Part shown: one piece after another, positions 1 through 8,179 of the stretch
Layout: each line of letters starts with the position of its first letter
Numbering within the stretch: position 1 is the stretch's first letter
NCBI RefSeq assembly: GCF_001029445.1
Contig: NZ_LDOT01000015.1
Location: 40,104-104,103, forward strand
Reading direction: 5' to 3'
Length of the DNA: 64,000 bases
Source: Photobacterium aquae
GTDB lineage: Bacteria > Pseudomonadota > Gammaproteobacteria > Enterobacterales > Vibrionaceae
The notes under the pieces: model-generated
Told to the model about the DNA's origin: nothing
Seen by the model: only the letters and a program-made list of their open reading frames with translations
Databases searched by the model: none
Translations under genes and position numbers: made by a program

Positions 1-1853
1 CGACCGAGCGTAACTCCGCGTGGGGTTGGGATGAAAAACACAACAACTTCCTGCCGAACTTTACCAAGGCTATTACGAACACGCCGATGTGTTACGAAGG
101 TCAGTGTGCAGAGCCGTTTGCTGGGCATGGGTTTGGTACCGGTACCATGTCGGGCGGTTGGCCGATGTATCCGCAGCATAATGCTTATACCTTGCACGTA
201 CCGTATGAGTTAAGTGTGTTTCAGGATTTCATGACCCAGAAAGCGAACTTTGATTTGGCCTCACCAACCGGTTTCAGTAAGTGGAACTCAGACTTGCAGC
301 AAATGGAGCCGTGGGAAAATCGAGTAGCCGATGATCTGGCCTTTGAAATTAAGCAGATTGCCGATAACAACTCGTTGCATCTCTTTGGCCCTGAAAGCAC
401 CGAACTGCATACGATTTACAGCCAGTTTGATGCGATTCGCTTTAGCTTGGGTAATGGCGATTGGGCGCGTGATTTGTACTTGCTGGATGATGCGGCGTTT
501 GAAGGCAAAGTGGCCCAGTTCCAATCATGGGCCGGCTGGACGGCTTACGTACATGTGAACGGAACAACGCGCGCGCTGAAGACAAACGAAAAATTTGCGT
601 ACCAGTTTACCAACGGTGCATGGGTGGAAGTGGAGAGCGATGTGCTGGACAAGACCATCGCACTGATACCGACCAAGCAAGGCGTGCCAGTCACTACGCT
701 TGTCGGCTACTACGATCCGGAAAACACCTTGCCGAGCTACATCTACCCAGCACTGCATGGTGCATACGGTTCGGTATATAACGACGAGTTTTCGCCGTCA
801 TCGTGCCAGTTGTCGGTGAAAACACGAGAAGCGGGGACGTTGACATACAACTTGTACAATCGCCGTTTGACTGATGGCATGATGAACCGTTTCCACATTA
901 ACGTTGAAACCGCACTACAGCCTTATGAAGCAGAGGTGATGTGTGAGGGTGAAGTGCTCGATATGGCAGCGTTGGATGCGCCGAAGCAATCACTGTCTGC
1001 TACGGTGATCACCACACAAGCGGGTGAAGCACCGACGATTCAGGGCATTGACGATGTACTGATTGCCCAAGGCGAGGCGTTTGATCCGCTGGCGGGTGTA
1101 ACCGCACAGGATGACTTTGATGGCGATGTGACCGCGTCGTTAGTGGTCGAAGGACAGGTCGATAACCAGAAAGCCGGTGTCTACACCTTGACCTACAAGG
1201 CTTACGACAGTGCGCAAAGTGAAACCGTGGTAATCCGTACCGTTGAAGTGTTCAGTGAAAAGCCGGTATTGGCGGGTATTGAGGATGTCACGGTGGATCT
1301 GGGCACCGCGTTTGATGCGATGAACGGTGTGTCTGCTCACGATGCAGAAGACGGGGATTTGTCGGCTGTGGTGTTGGTTTCTGGCAATGTGGATGTCAAC
1401 AATGCAGGCACATATGTGCTGGTGTATCAGGTGACAGACAGTGCAGGCCAGACAGTGACAGCAGAACGTACGGTGACCGTGGAAGGGTGTGAGAACATGT
1501 GGTCGGCGCAGGCCATTTATGTCGCGGGTGATCACGTGTCGCACAATGGTGCAGTATGGCTAGCAGGCTGGTGGACGCAAGGTGAAGAGCCGGGCACTAC
1601 CGGTGAGTGGGGTGTATGGAAGAAAGTGGCAGATAATGGTTGTTCTGCACCCAAGCCTGAAATCACCCCGCCACTACCGGGTGAATACCCAGCCTATCAG
1701 GCGGGTACGGCCTATCAAGAAGGCGATATCGTAAAGGGGACGGATAACCACCTGTACCAGTGTAAGCCATGGCCAAACTCAGGCTGGTGTGCGAGTGCCG
1801 CCTATGCGCCGGGTACCAGTGCTTACTGGCAAGATGCGTGGACTAAGCTGTAA
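1..1853 (+). CDS. C-terminal part of an M66 (StcE/TagA-like) secreted zinc metalloprotease, 5' end outside the window
   Basis: The reading frame is open from base 3 to the stop at 1853, so the gene is cut by the window edge and its start, signal peptide and HExxH zinc site are not visible. The visible part carries segments I recognise from StcE of enterohaemorrhagic E. coli and TagA of Vibrio cholerae: STGFSKWN-type (here PTGFSKWN), GVPVTTLVGYYDPE, SYIYPALHGAYG and MNRFHINV. These proteases cleave mucin-type glycoproteins. After the protease follow two Ig-like DUF5011-type repeats (roughly bases 1020-1480, each with the pattern AFD..AGVTAxDxxDGD) and two C-terminal modules with WSAQAIYVAGDHVSHNGAVW and AYQEGDIV signatures like chitin-binding CBM5/12 modules. 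A secreted, glycan-anchored protease is inferred. A strong terminator follows the stop. Confidence 0.85.
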   Translation, partial: TERNSAWGWDEKHNNFLPNFTKAITNTPMCYEGQCAEPFAGHGFGTGTMSGGWPMYPQHNAYTLHVPYELSVFQDFMTQKANFDLASPTGFSKWNSDLQQMEPWENRVADDLAFEIKQIADNNSLHLFGPESTELHTIYSQFDAIRFSLGNGDWARDLYLLDDAAFEGKVAQFQSWAGWTAYVHVNGTTRALKTNEKFAYQFTNGAWVEVESDVLDKTIALIPTKQGVPVTTLVGYYDPENTLPSYIYPALHGAYGSVYNDEFSPSSCQLSVKTREAGTLTYNLYNRRLTDGMMNRFHINVETALQPYEAEVMCEGEVLDMAALDAPKQSLSATVITTQAGEAPTIQGIDDVLIAQGEAFDPLAGVTAQDDFDGDVTASLVVEGQVDNQKAGVYTLTYKAYDSAQSETVVIRTVEVFSEKPVLAGIEDVTVDLGTAFDAMNGVSAHDAEDGDLSAVVLVSGNVDVNNAGTYVLVYQVTDSAGQTVTAERTVTVEGCENMWSAQAIYVAGDHVSHNGAVWLAGWWTQGEEPGTTGEWGVWKKVADNGCSAPKPEITPPLPGEYPAYQAGTAYQEGDIVKGTDNHLYQCKPWPNSGWCASAAYAPGTSAYWQDAWTKL

Positions 1854-1890
1854 GCCGATGGGCTGCTAGAACATACAACGAGAAAGACCA

Positions 1891-1920
1891 AAAGCGGTGT
1901 GAAGACACCGCTTTTTTTAT
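1891..1920 (+). terminator. Rho-independent terminator after the M66 protease gene
   Basis: A 10-bp perfect stem (AAAGCGGTGT / ACACCGCTTT) with a GAAG loop is followed by seven T residues. It lies 38 bases past the protease stop codon. Confidence 0.9.
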
Positions 1921-1991
1921 TTCGGACCAGTGAGACTCCTGCGCAATTATTGGATGCTATTTGATGCGTTACGTGACCGGTGGTTAGTTGG

Positions 1992-2975
1992 CTAACGCGA
2001 TGAAATAAGAGTGTTGATTTGCTGCGGGTGGATGCAAAATCTGACGGGAAGTTTGTCGATGATTTCTCCATCACACTGAAAATATTCGTTGGTGCTATCA
2101 CTGACTGCGACACTGGGTGTTTGTTGATAGAAGGCTGCGGGGTGTTGGTTGATTTTCCCGTTCAACAAATAGGGCGTGCTGATAATCCTGTGCCAAAAGG
2201 GGATGTCCGTAATCGAAAGCACATCCAGTAAACCGTCATGGCTATTTGCCATTGGGGCAAACCGCATACCCGACCCTCCATATTGTCCGATACAAACCAT
2301 GGTAATGAGGGCCTTATGGCGCTTGGTGATCTTGCTGGCTGCATGGCCATCCCCGCCTGTTAGCGGTGCTAACGTTAGGGTCATTGTATTCGCAGTATAA
2401 CGATAGAGTGATTTGAATAAGGTGAGATAATAGCGAAGGGATTTGCCTCCGGCGGCCCCCATTTGTTGAATAATATGGCTATCTAGCCCAGTGCCCGCAA
2501 TATTGAGAAATGCGTGGTGCGAAGCATACGCTTTACCATATTGAGCAATGCCGACATCGTGGGGGGCTTGGCTGGCATTGAGGAAAAAGCTAAGCCATTT
2601 ATTGGGGGAGTGGGGAATATGATGAAACCTTGCCCAGTCATTTCCCGTTCCCCAGGGTACAACACTTAGGGTGACGTTATTGAGCGGAAGTTTGCTTTGA
2701 AATACCCCTTGCAAGATATCATTTACAGTGCCATCGCCACCGACTGCGATAAAGTTACGAATCCCCGCATTTGCTCGCGAACAGGCTAATGCCCTTGCTT
2801 GAGAGGATGATGTTGTTATTGCGTGCTCGAACGTCACTGAATGCGATTTCAGCCGTTGATACAAGTCAGGCCATTGACGCGCGGCTCTGCCGCCGCCGGC
2901 ATGGGGGTTGATGATAAAGCACCATGGACTGCTTACCGCTTTATTCACTTTGATTATATTTGCTTTTGAATTCAC
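1992..2975 (-). CDS. Diacylglycerol/lipid kinase family protein (YegS/LCB5-like)
   Basis: The 327-residue product has the diacylglycerol kinase catalytic fold signatures: an N-terminal nucleotide loop FIINPHAGGGRAARQW (about residues 20-35), the GGDGTVNDIL motif (about 80-89) and PWGTGNDWAR (about 107-116). The family phosphorylates lipid substrates such as diacylglycerol, phosphatidylglycerol or sphingoid bases with ATP; the substrate here cannot be read from sequence. Length fits the family. Its start (2975) lies inside the 3' end of the upstream sigma factor gene (35-bp overlap), so the two are probably co-transcribed and translationally coupled. No transmembrane segment is visible, so a peripheral membrane or cytosolic enzyme is likely. 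An internal start slightly downstream is possible. Confidence 0.85.
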   Translation of the reverse strand: MNSKANIIKVNKAVSSPWCFIINPHAGGGRAARQWPDLYQRLKSHSVTFEHAITTSSSQARALACSRANAGIRNFIAVGGDGTVNDILQGVFQSKLPLNNVTLSVVPWGTGNDWARFHHIPHSPNKWLSFFLNASQAPHDVGIAQYGKAYASHHAFLNIAGTGLDSHIIQQMGAAGGKSLRYYLTLFKSLYRYTANTMTLTLAPLTGGDGHAASKITKRHKALITMVCIGQYGGSGMRFAPMANSHDGLLDVLSITDIPFWHRIISTPYLLNGKINQHPAAFYQQTPSVAVSDSTNEYFQCDGEIIDKLPVRFCIHPQQINTLISSR

Positions 2976-3474
2976 TTACGTAACCACTATCTTGCCGGAC
3001 ATGGCAGTGGGTGACAAGATGGCTCTTGAGTGTTTTTCGGGCTCGTTGCAAGCGCGATTTCACAGCAGGCAGTGAGAGTTGTTGCTGATGGGCATATTCT
3101 GCCTGTGGCATGCCTTGTAGATCGCATTTTTCGATGATGTCTCTTTCGCTTGCTCCGAGTTTGAGCATCACCCGCGGTAGGCATTTTTGCATCTGGACAA
3201 TTGGTTCACTATGCAGTGAGTCGTCAGCGATGGTTTCGTCGATACTTTCGGATTCCACTTGTTTTCGCAGCGTATCGATATAATGGTTTTTAACCATTTT
3301 GAATAACCAGGATTTACTGTCATCCAGATGGCAGAATTGCTTATTGTTGCGCATGGCCTTGATGAAAACATCCTGCATGATGTCTTCGACGACTTGTGGA
3401 TCGCCGGTGCGTTTGAGTAGCCAGCGGGCGATTTGCTTTTCGTGCAGTTGCCAGGCATTGAGCAAGCATTTCAT
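2941..3474 (-). CDS. ECF-type RNA polymerase sigma factor (SigZ-like)
   Basis: The 177-residue protein has only sigma regions 2 and 4. Region 2 holds VVEDIMQDVFIKAMRN (about residues 28-43) and the -10 recognition stretch ending in WLFKMVKNHYIDTLRK. Region 4 is a helix-turn-helix, QGMPQAEYA...LSLPAVKSRLQRARKTLK (about 120-150). The cysteine/histidine-containing tail resembles SigZ-type factors. ECF sigma factors redirect RNA polymerase to stress or envelope genes. No anti-sigma gene is adjacent; the partner overlapping its 3' end is a lipid-kinase-like gene, which is an unusual pairing. Family assignment is firm; the SigZ subgroup is tentative. Confidence 0.88.
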   Translation of the reverse strand: MKCLLNAWQLHEKQIARWLLKRTGDPQVVEDIMQDVFIKAMRNNKQFCHLDDSKSWLFKMVKNHYIDTLRKQVESESIDETIADDSLHSEPIVQMQKCLPRVMLKLGASERDIIEKCDLQGMPQAEYAHQQQLSLPAVKSRLQRARKTLKSHLVTHCHVRQDSGYVSEFKSKYNQSE

Positions 3475-3592
3475 GGTAGCTGTATCCGTTCTTGAGGTGC
3501 TTCGTTATGTCTTGTTCTGAAATTAAAATATAACCCCAAGAGGGCTCTTTCTTAGGGTTATATATCACAAATGTTGCCGTTAGGCTGGTTTG

Positions 3593-3829
3593 TTAACTTT
3601 GCAGTAGTTCAGTTACCCGATCTGGCGTTGGGACCGAACCGGTATGCTTGACTTCGCCATCGATAGCAACCCCTGGCGTGCTCATGATCCCAGCCAGCAT
3701 GATTTGTTCGAGATCAGTAACTTTTTCAATGGCAACCTCTAGCCCTAAAGCCTTCGCCGTATCTTCAAAGCGCTTCATTGTTTCGTTGCAGTTATGGCAG
3801 CCAGAACCATAGATTTTGATAGATTTCAT
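3593..3829 (-). CDS. Small thioredoxin-fold protein (redox-active disulfide protein 2 type)
   Basis: The chosen ATG at 3829 gives 78 residues beginning MKSIKIYGSGCHNCNETMKR, with a CxxC redox motif (CHNC, residues 11-14) and a cis-proline region MSTPGVAIDG. GGAG sits just upstream of this start, and longer versions would run into the preceding permease gene. Such mini-thioredoxins accompany ArsP/UPF0718 permeases in many bacteria, as here, where the permease stop at 3841 is 11 bp upstream. The role is unproven; thiol or metal(loid) handling for the permease is inferred. Confidence 0.85.
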   Translation of the reverse strand: MKSIKIYGSGCHNCNETMKRFEDTAKALGLEVAIEKVTDLEQIMLAGIMSTPGVAIDGEVKHTGSVPTPDRVTELLQS

Positions 3830-3840
3830 GGGAGATACTC

Positions 3841-4827
3841 CTAATAAAAGTAATTGAATAGCCAGCCGGTAATAGAGATGGCGACAAATAAATAGCCGAT
3901 GACAAGGGCCAACAAGCGGTAGCGCATGACCTGTTTGAGCATCATGAATTCCGGTAAGCTGACGGCGACGGCACTCATGCAAAATGCCAGTGTTGTCCCA
4001 AGGGGGACTCCTTTAGCAATTAGGCTAGCCATTACAGGGACGATCCCTGTGGCATTGGTATACATCGGGATTGCGATTAGCGATGCAATGGGGACGGTCC
4101 ACCATTGGCCTGCCGATAAATGTTCGTTAAACCATTGTGCAGGAATATAGCCGTGGATAAATGCCCCGATCCCCACACCGATGATGACCCATTTCCAGAT
4201 CCGCTTGAAAATAGTCTGCATTTCAGATTTGGCAAATTGATGCCGTTCAGACCATGTTAGCGAATGGGTATTTGAGTCTTGGGATGGGTTGATGCTCGAT
4301 CCGTTATCGGTTTGGTAGATTTTGGCCAAGAAGGGCTGCAGCCAGCGGTGCCCCTGAACTAAATCAACCAGCAAGCCTGCGCACATGCCTAGTGTGATGC
4401 CGATGGCAATATACATGAGGGTAAATTTAATGCCGAGAATACTGCCGAGCATGATCACGACAACTTCATTGATGAGCGGTGAGGTGATCAGAAAGGCCAT
4501 GGTGATCCCTACCGGGATTCTGGCTGAGATAAATCCCATGAAAAGCGGGATTGAGCTGCAAGAGCAGAATGGGGTAATTGCACCGAATAACGAACCGAGG
4601 AAGTAGCCAGTTCCCCTGTGCTTACCTTGCAGGAATGATCGAACTCGCTCGACATTGAGCGCCGCACGTATAAAGGCTATGAAGTAAATTAATACGGCAA
4701 GTAGTACCAGTATTTTGGTGGTATCTTCAATAAAAAAATGAAGGCCAGTCCCTAACGGGGTATCGGGAGAAAGTCCGAGCTGTTTGTATACCAGCCAATC
4801 GGCAAGGTGGGTGAAACTATCGAGCAT
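3841..4827 (-). CDS. Membrane permease of the ArsP / UPF0718 (DUF318) family
   Basis: The 328-residue protein has about eight hydrophobic segments in two halves separated by a hydrophilic loop near residues 170-205. The hallmark TPFCSCSSIPLFMGF (about 88-102) and the second-half MYTNATGIVPV are typical of permeases that include ArsP, an exporter of trivalent methylated arsenicals. Other family members have unknown substrates, so arsenic transport is only a possibility. It forms a two-gene operon with the thioredoxin-like gene downstream. No ArsR-type regulator is adjacent, but an inverted repeat lies 27 bp upstream of its start and could bind a regulator. Confidence 0.82.
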   Translation of the reverse strand: MLDSFTHLADWLVYKQLGLSPDTPLGTGLHFFIEDTTKILVLLAVLIYFIAFIRAALNVERVRSFLQGKHRGTGYFLGSLFGAITPFCSCSSIPLFMGFISARIPVGITMAFLITSPLINEVVVIMLGSILGIKFTLMYIAIGITLGMCAGLLVDLVQGHRWLQPFLAKIYQTDNGSSINPSQDSNTHSLTWSERHQFAKSEMQTIFKRIWKWVIIGVGIGAFIHGYIPAQWFNEHLSAGQWWTVPIASLIAIPMYTNATGIVPVMASLIAKGVPLGTTLAFCMSAVAVSLPEFMMLKQVMRYRLLALVIGYLFVAISITGWLFNYFY

Positions 4828-4853
4828 GGTGCTTTTCGCTATAAAAATGGTGA

Positions 4854-4874
4854 CTGTTACCTAACACGTAACAG
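4854..4874. promoter_or_regulatory. Inverted repeat upstream of the ArsP-like permease (candidate operator)
   Basis: CTGTTAC - 7 nt - GTAACAG is a perfect 7-bp inverted repeat placed 27-47 bp before the permease start, the position of a promoter-proximal operator. No regulator gene is next to it, so the binding protein is unknown. Confidence 0.45.
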
Positions 4875-4991
4875 CGGCGGAAAAGATGCATTTTTTTTGA
4901 GTTTTATGGCTACATGGCGAAAGTTAGCCTTGGTGGGGACGATGGGCGTAATGCTTGTTGTATGGTGGGGGGCAGTGCAAGATAGGCTTTG

Positions 4992-5030
4992 AACGACTCT
5001 CAATGTATTTGGGATACATTGAGAGTCGTT
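4992..5030. terminator. Perfect 17-bp stem-loop between two minus-strand genes
   Basis: A 17-bp perfect inverted repeat (4992-5008 with 5014-5030) with a 5-nt loop lies 12 bp beyond the stop of the four-cysteine protein gene at 5043. It has no U-tract on either strand, so it may act as a processing or stability hairpin rather than a classical terminator. Confidence 0.6.
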
Positions 5031-5042
5031 ATCTTAATGTCG

Positions 5043-5960
5043 TTAGTATTCTGTCAAACTCGTTAACGATGGACCTTTAATATAACCACATGCTGACGTA
5101 TATTTGGTTTCAGCTAGTTCCATTTTATCTGCGTACTTTCTGTCCATTACATAATTGGATTTAACATCGCTCTCTAGCTCTTTGACTAAATGATATAGTG
5201 TGACGAGGTAGTTATCATAGAGATGCTTGGAAATTTTACGGTCACTATGGTTATAGTTAATCGGATCGTAAGTATCTCGTAGAGCTGTATAAGATGGGGT
5301 GAATTGGCTCTGCTTCCAATTATTGAATGCCCTTTCAGTGACGTTATATTTGTATGTGACACCAACTGCATAAATAAGTGGTTGGATTTCATAATACATC
5401 TTTCCGGCCAGCTCGCAATCGCTAAGATTTCGGAATTTTTTGAGCTTACCGTCTAATGAGATACCGACCAGAGACTTTATTTTGTCTAGGTCTTTTGGGG
5501 TCAAGTCAATGGTAGTACTTGATATTTTAATATAATTTACAGCTTTGGCATCATCTGTTTTTGGTGCTGCCAGCTGTGCCGATAGCATCACTTTCATGTG
5601 ATTTGAATCTTGCTCAAGAATGAAAAAGTGAAGCCGAGAATCACTGTCTTTTGAAAGGGTAAAGCGACCCTTTTGGTCGTAAAGACTTCCGGTAAAGTTC
5701 GGATTATTGTTTTTGATGTTAGCGATGTCTATTCCACTTGCGATGTCACGAAATGCTGAGTGGTTTAGGGTCATGAACAAGCACTGGTCATTGTCATTTT
5801 CTTTACATAGCTGGAAAGTAGCAGCAGTTTCCTTATTAAGGAGAAATCCCCCATAGATATCTTTTAGTTTATAGGTCGTGTTATCGATGGGTTGAGCATG
5901 TGCTAGAGATGAAAATGCGGACAGAACACAGACAGTTCCTAGTAAGGATCGAAGATTCAT
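5043..5960 (-). CDS. Exported four-cysteine protein, paralogue 1 (function unknown)
   Basis: About 305 residues from the ATG at 5960, beginning MNLRSLLGTVCVLSAFSSLAHA, a clear Sec signal peptide with an AHA cleavage site; a GTGGA Shine-Dalgarno lies seven bases upstream. The mature protein shares with the genes at 7131 and 8180 the motifs KDIYGGFLLNKE, an LC(x8)C pair, LNHSAF, LKSLxGISLDGK, SDCE and YDPINY, plus a cysteine near the C-terminus. Four conserved cysteines in an exported protein suggest two disulfides. No domain is recognised. Periplasmic or secreted location is inferred. It is separated from paralogue 2 by yddG on the opposite strand, pointing to local duplication. Confidence 0.75.
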   Translation of the reverse strand: MNLRSLLGTVCVLSAFSSLAHAQPIDNTTYKLKDIYGGFLLNKETAATFQLCKENDNDQCLFMTLNHSAFRDIASGIDIANIKNNNPNFTGSLYDQKGRFTLSKDSDSRLHFFILEQDSNHMKVMLSAQLAAPKTDDAKAVNYIKISSTTIDLTPKDLDKIKSLVGISLDGKLKKFRNLSDCELAGKMYYEIQPLIYAVGVTYKYNVTERAFNNWKQSQFTPSYTALRDTYDPINYNHSDRKISKHLYDNYLVTLYHLVKELESDVKSNYVMDRKYADKMELAETKYTSACGYIKGPSLTSLTEY

Positions 5961-6147
5961 TGTTTTTCCACTTGTAAAAAAGGCTATTTTAAACAAATTT
6001 GTCAGTAATCCAATTGAAAAAATACAATTTATGCCAATAGGTTATGTTGACGTGCAATTTGGCAGAGTGTGCAGTTCTCTTATCAAGGTGCCTTGTTGTC
6101 GGATATAATGCCGGCCTTTTTATTTCCCAGTTTGGAAAGGTTAACAA

Positions 6148-7047
6148 TTGGTTGGTACTTATAAATTTACGATCGCAGGGGCGATGGCAATTTTGCTGTG
6201 GAGCGCTATTGTCGGGTTGGTGAGAAGTGTTGCTGAGCAATTGGGGCCAATTGGTGGGGCCGCCATGATTTACAGTATCAGTGCGGTATTCTTGGTGATT
6301 TTTGTTGGTGTGCCACGACCAAAAGTGTTTCCTTTACGCTACTTGTTGGTTGGTGGCGGTTTGTTCGTGAGTTATGAGATATGCCTTTCCTTGGCTCTGG
6401 GGATGGCAAATAGTCGGACTCAGGCGGTGGAAATGGGGTTGATAAACTACCTGTGGCCATCATTGACGGTTTTAATGGCAGTGGTTACAAGCAGCAAGCC
6501 TGTCAGTAAGTTGGTCTATCCGGCGATTGCCTTATCGTTTTTTGGCGTTGCATGGACAGTGAGCGGTGATGGGGGCTTGTCGCTGACGCAAATGGCAGTA
6601 AATGTCGCGGATAATCCGGCCAGCTACATCATGGCGTTTGTCGGGGCATTTATTTGGGCTTTCTATTGTAATATTACTAAGAGATTGGCCGACGGTAAGA
6701 ACGCGATTACCTGGTTTTTTATCGCAACGGCGATAGCTCTTTGGGTCAAGTATGGCATTAGCAGCGAGTCGGCTTTGGTCTTTACTTCGCAGGCGGTTAA
6801 GGACTGCTTGTTGGCAGGTGTTGTGATCGGCAGTGGTTACGCATTGTGGAATATAGGGATCATTGGCGGCAACATGATGTTACTGGCAACGTTGTCGTAT
6901 TTTACACCGTTGCTTTCTACCTTTTTTTCGGCGTTTATTTTGGATATTACGCTTACCGCACAGTTTTGGCAGGGGGTGACGATGGTGACTTTTGCCTCGC
7001 TGGTCTGTTGGTGGTTGACGCGTGAGAAGAAGGCTCGCCAAGATTAA
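6148..7047 (+). CDS. yddG: Aromatic amino acid exporter of the drug/metabolite transporter family (YddG)
   Basis: The 299-residue protein has ten hydrophobic segments and closely matches YddG, the inner-membrane exporter of phenylalanine, tyrosine and tryptophan: FVSYEICLSLALG, GLINYLWPSLT, AFVGAFIWAFYCNIT, ALWNIGIIGGN and SYFTPLLSTFFSA. The start is a TTG at 6148, supported by GGAAAGG seven bases upstream; no ATG lies near enough to retain the first helix. It sits divergently beside a four-cysteine protein gene and between two members of that family. A terminator follows immediately. The substrate assignment rests on family resemblance. Confidence 0.9.
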   Translation: MVGTYKFTIAGAMAILLWSAIVGLVRSVAEQLGPIGGAAMIYSISAVFLVIFVGVPRPKVFPLRYLLVGGGLFVSYEICLSLALGMANSRTQAVEMGLINYLWPSLTVLMAVVTSSKPVSKLVYPAIALSFFGVAWTVSGDGGLSLTQMAVNVADNPASYIMAFVGAFIWAFYCNITKRLADGKNAITWFFIATAIALWVKYGISSESALVFTSQAVKDCLLAGVVIGSGYALWNIGIIGGNMMLLATLSYFTPLLSTFFSAFILDITLTAQFWQGVTMVTFASLVCWWLTREKKARQD

Positions 7048-7055
7048 ATGGTAAT

Positions 7056-7085
7056 GATGCCACTGTCGAAGTGGCATCTCTTTTA
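7056..7085 (+). terminator. Terminator of yddG
   Basis: A 9-bp stem GATGCCACT / AGTGGCATC with a 5-nt loop is followed by TCTTTT, 9 bases after the yddG stop codon. Confidence 0.85.
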
Positions 7086-7130
7086 GGCTGGGCAGCATGC
7101 TTGGAATTCTGTGCGTTGATGCTGCCGTTC

Positions 7131-8051
7131 CTAGTAGATGTCATCAAATTTAGACAGCGTCAGCTCTTTGTTGCTATTGCATACTGATGTGTATTTCTTT
7201 TCGGCTTTTTTGATTGTTGCCTCTATATCGTATGTTGAATTAATGTCGTATTTGGCCTTATTTTCTAATCCGCTTACCAACGTACCTAATGCAACAAGGT
7301 AATCGTCATAGACTAATCGTGAAATTGTTCGATTATGTTGATAGTTAATCGGATCATAAATGCCTCTAAGAGCTTTGTATTTCGGTTTGAACGTTTTCTT
7401 TCGCCAATCATAATAGGTACTTGGTCCGACACTGAATGTGGCAATGAAACCAGCCGTATGCATGAGAGGTTGAACTTCATCATATAGTTTGCTGGCAAAA
7501 TCGCAGTCACTGAGCTCCTGGTACTTATTTTCACCACCATTTAATGATATTCCAAGAAGAGACTTTAAATGATGAAGATCTTTTTGGGGAAGGGTGATGA
7601 TATTGGGCGAAAGTTGAATGTAGTTAACGGTATCGTTGGTATCCTTTTTAGATGCCGCTAATTTTGCCGACACCTCGATTTTCAAACTATCGAGGCTTTG
7701 TTCAATCACGGCGATCTTCAATGCAGAGTCGTTATCTTTTGAGAGCGTATAGCTTTTGTTTTGAAGATAACTACTAGCAACAAAATTTTTGTTATTGTCC
7801 TTGATGTTAGTTATATCTATACCACTTACGACATCCAGTAATGCAGAGTGGTTGAGGGTGACATAATAACATTTTTCATTATCATTCTCTTTGCAGAGCA
7901 TGAGCGTGGCAGCGACTTCTTTATTCAGGAGAAAGCCACCATAAATATCCTTGAGTGTATAAGCGCCCTCTGTCTGTGGTTGAGCTGATATTCCAGATGC
8001 AAACGTGGAGAGGAGGACACAGAAAGCTCCTGACAGTGTTCGTATATTCAT
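7131..8051 (-). CDS. Exported four-cysteine protein, paralogue 2 (function unknown)
   Basis: 306 residues starting MNIRTLSGAFCVLLSTFASGISAQ, a Sec signal peptide; GGAAAGACA precedes the ATG, almost the same leader as paralogue 1. Shared motifs are LKDIYGGFLLNKE, LCKENDNEKC, LNHSALLDV, LKSLLGISLNGG, LSDCDFA, YDPINY and a C-terminal YTSVC. The four cysteines line up with those of the neighbours. Similarity between the three genes is strong in the first 60 mature residues and around YDPINY, and weaker between. No known family was recognised. The gene is 128 bp downstream of paralogue 3 and may be read from the same promoter, although a hairpin lies between them. Confidence 0.75.
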   Translation of the reverse strand: MNIRTLSGAFCVLLSTFASGISAQPQTEGAYTLKDIYGGFLLNKEVAATLMLCKENDNEKCYYVTLNHSALLDVVSGIDITNIKDNNKNFVASSYLQNKSYTLSKDNDSALKIAVIEQSLDSLKIEVSAKLAASKKDTNDTVNYIQLSPNIITLPQKDLHHLKSLLGISLNGGENKYQELSDCDFASKLYDEVQPLMHTAGFIATFSVGPSTYYDWRKKTFKPKYKALRGIYDPINYQHNRTISRLVYDDYLVALGTLVSGLENKAKYDINSTYDIEATIKKAEKKYTSVCNSNKELTLSKFDDIY

Positions 8052-8123
8052 TGTCTTTCCAATGCGAATGAAGAATGCCTTATGTTAACAAAAATATTAA
8101 CAATGGTGTTGAAAATTAACTGA

Positions 8124-8164
8124 ATTTATTCCCATGGAGATTTGATATCCCGATGGGAATAAAT
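8124..8164. terminator. 12-bp stem-loop between paralogues 3 and 2
   Basis: ATTTATTCCCAT (8124-8135) pairs perfectly with ATGGGAATAAAT (8153-8164) across a 17-nt loop. On the minus strand the distal arm ends ATAAAT with no long U-tract. It lies 15 bp past the stop of the gene at 8180, so attenuation or partial termination is likely. Confidence 0.5.
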
Positions 8165-8179
8165 ATTTGTGGTGATAAA

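Noticed and set aside
1140..1544. 134-residue frame opposite the M66 protease
   Set aside because: It is antisense to a clear coding region and shows no protein family pattern.
4807..4992. Possible 61-residue gene upstream of the permease
   Set aside because: It overlaps the permease start and the palindrome, has no ribosome site and looks like noise.
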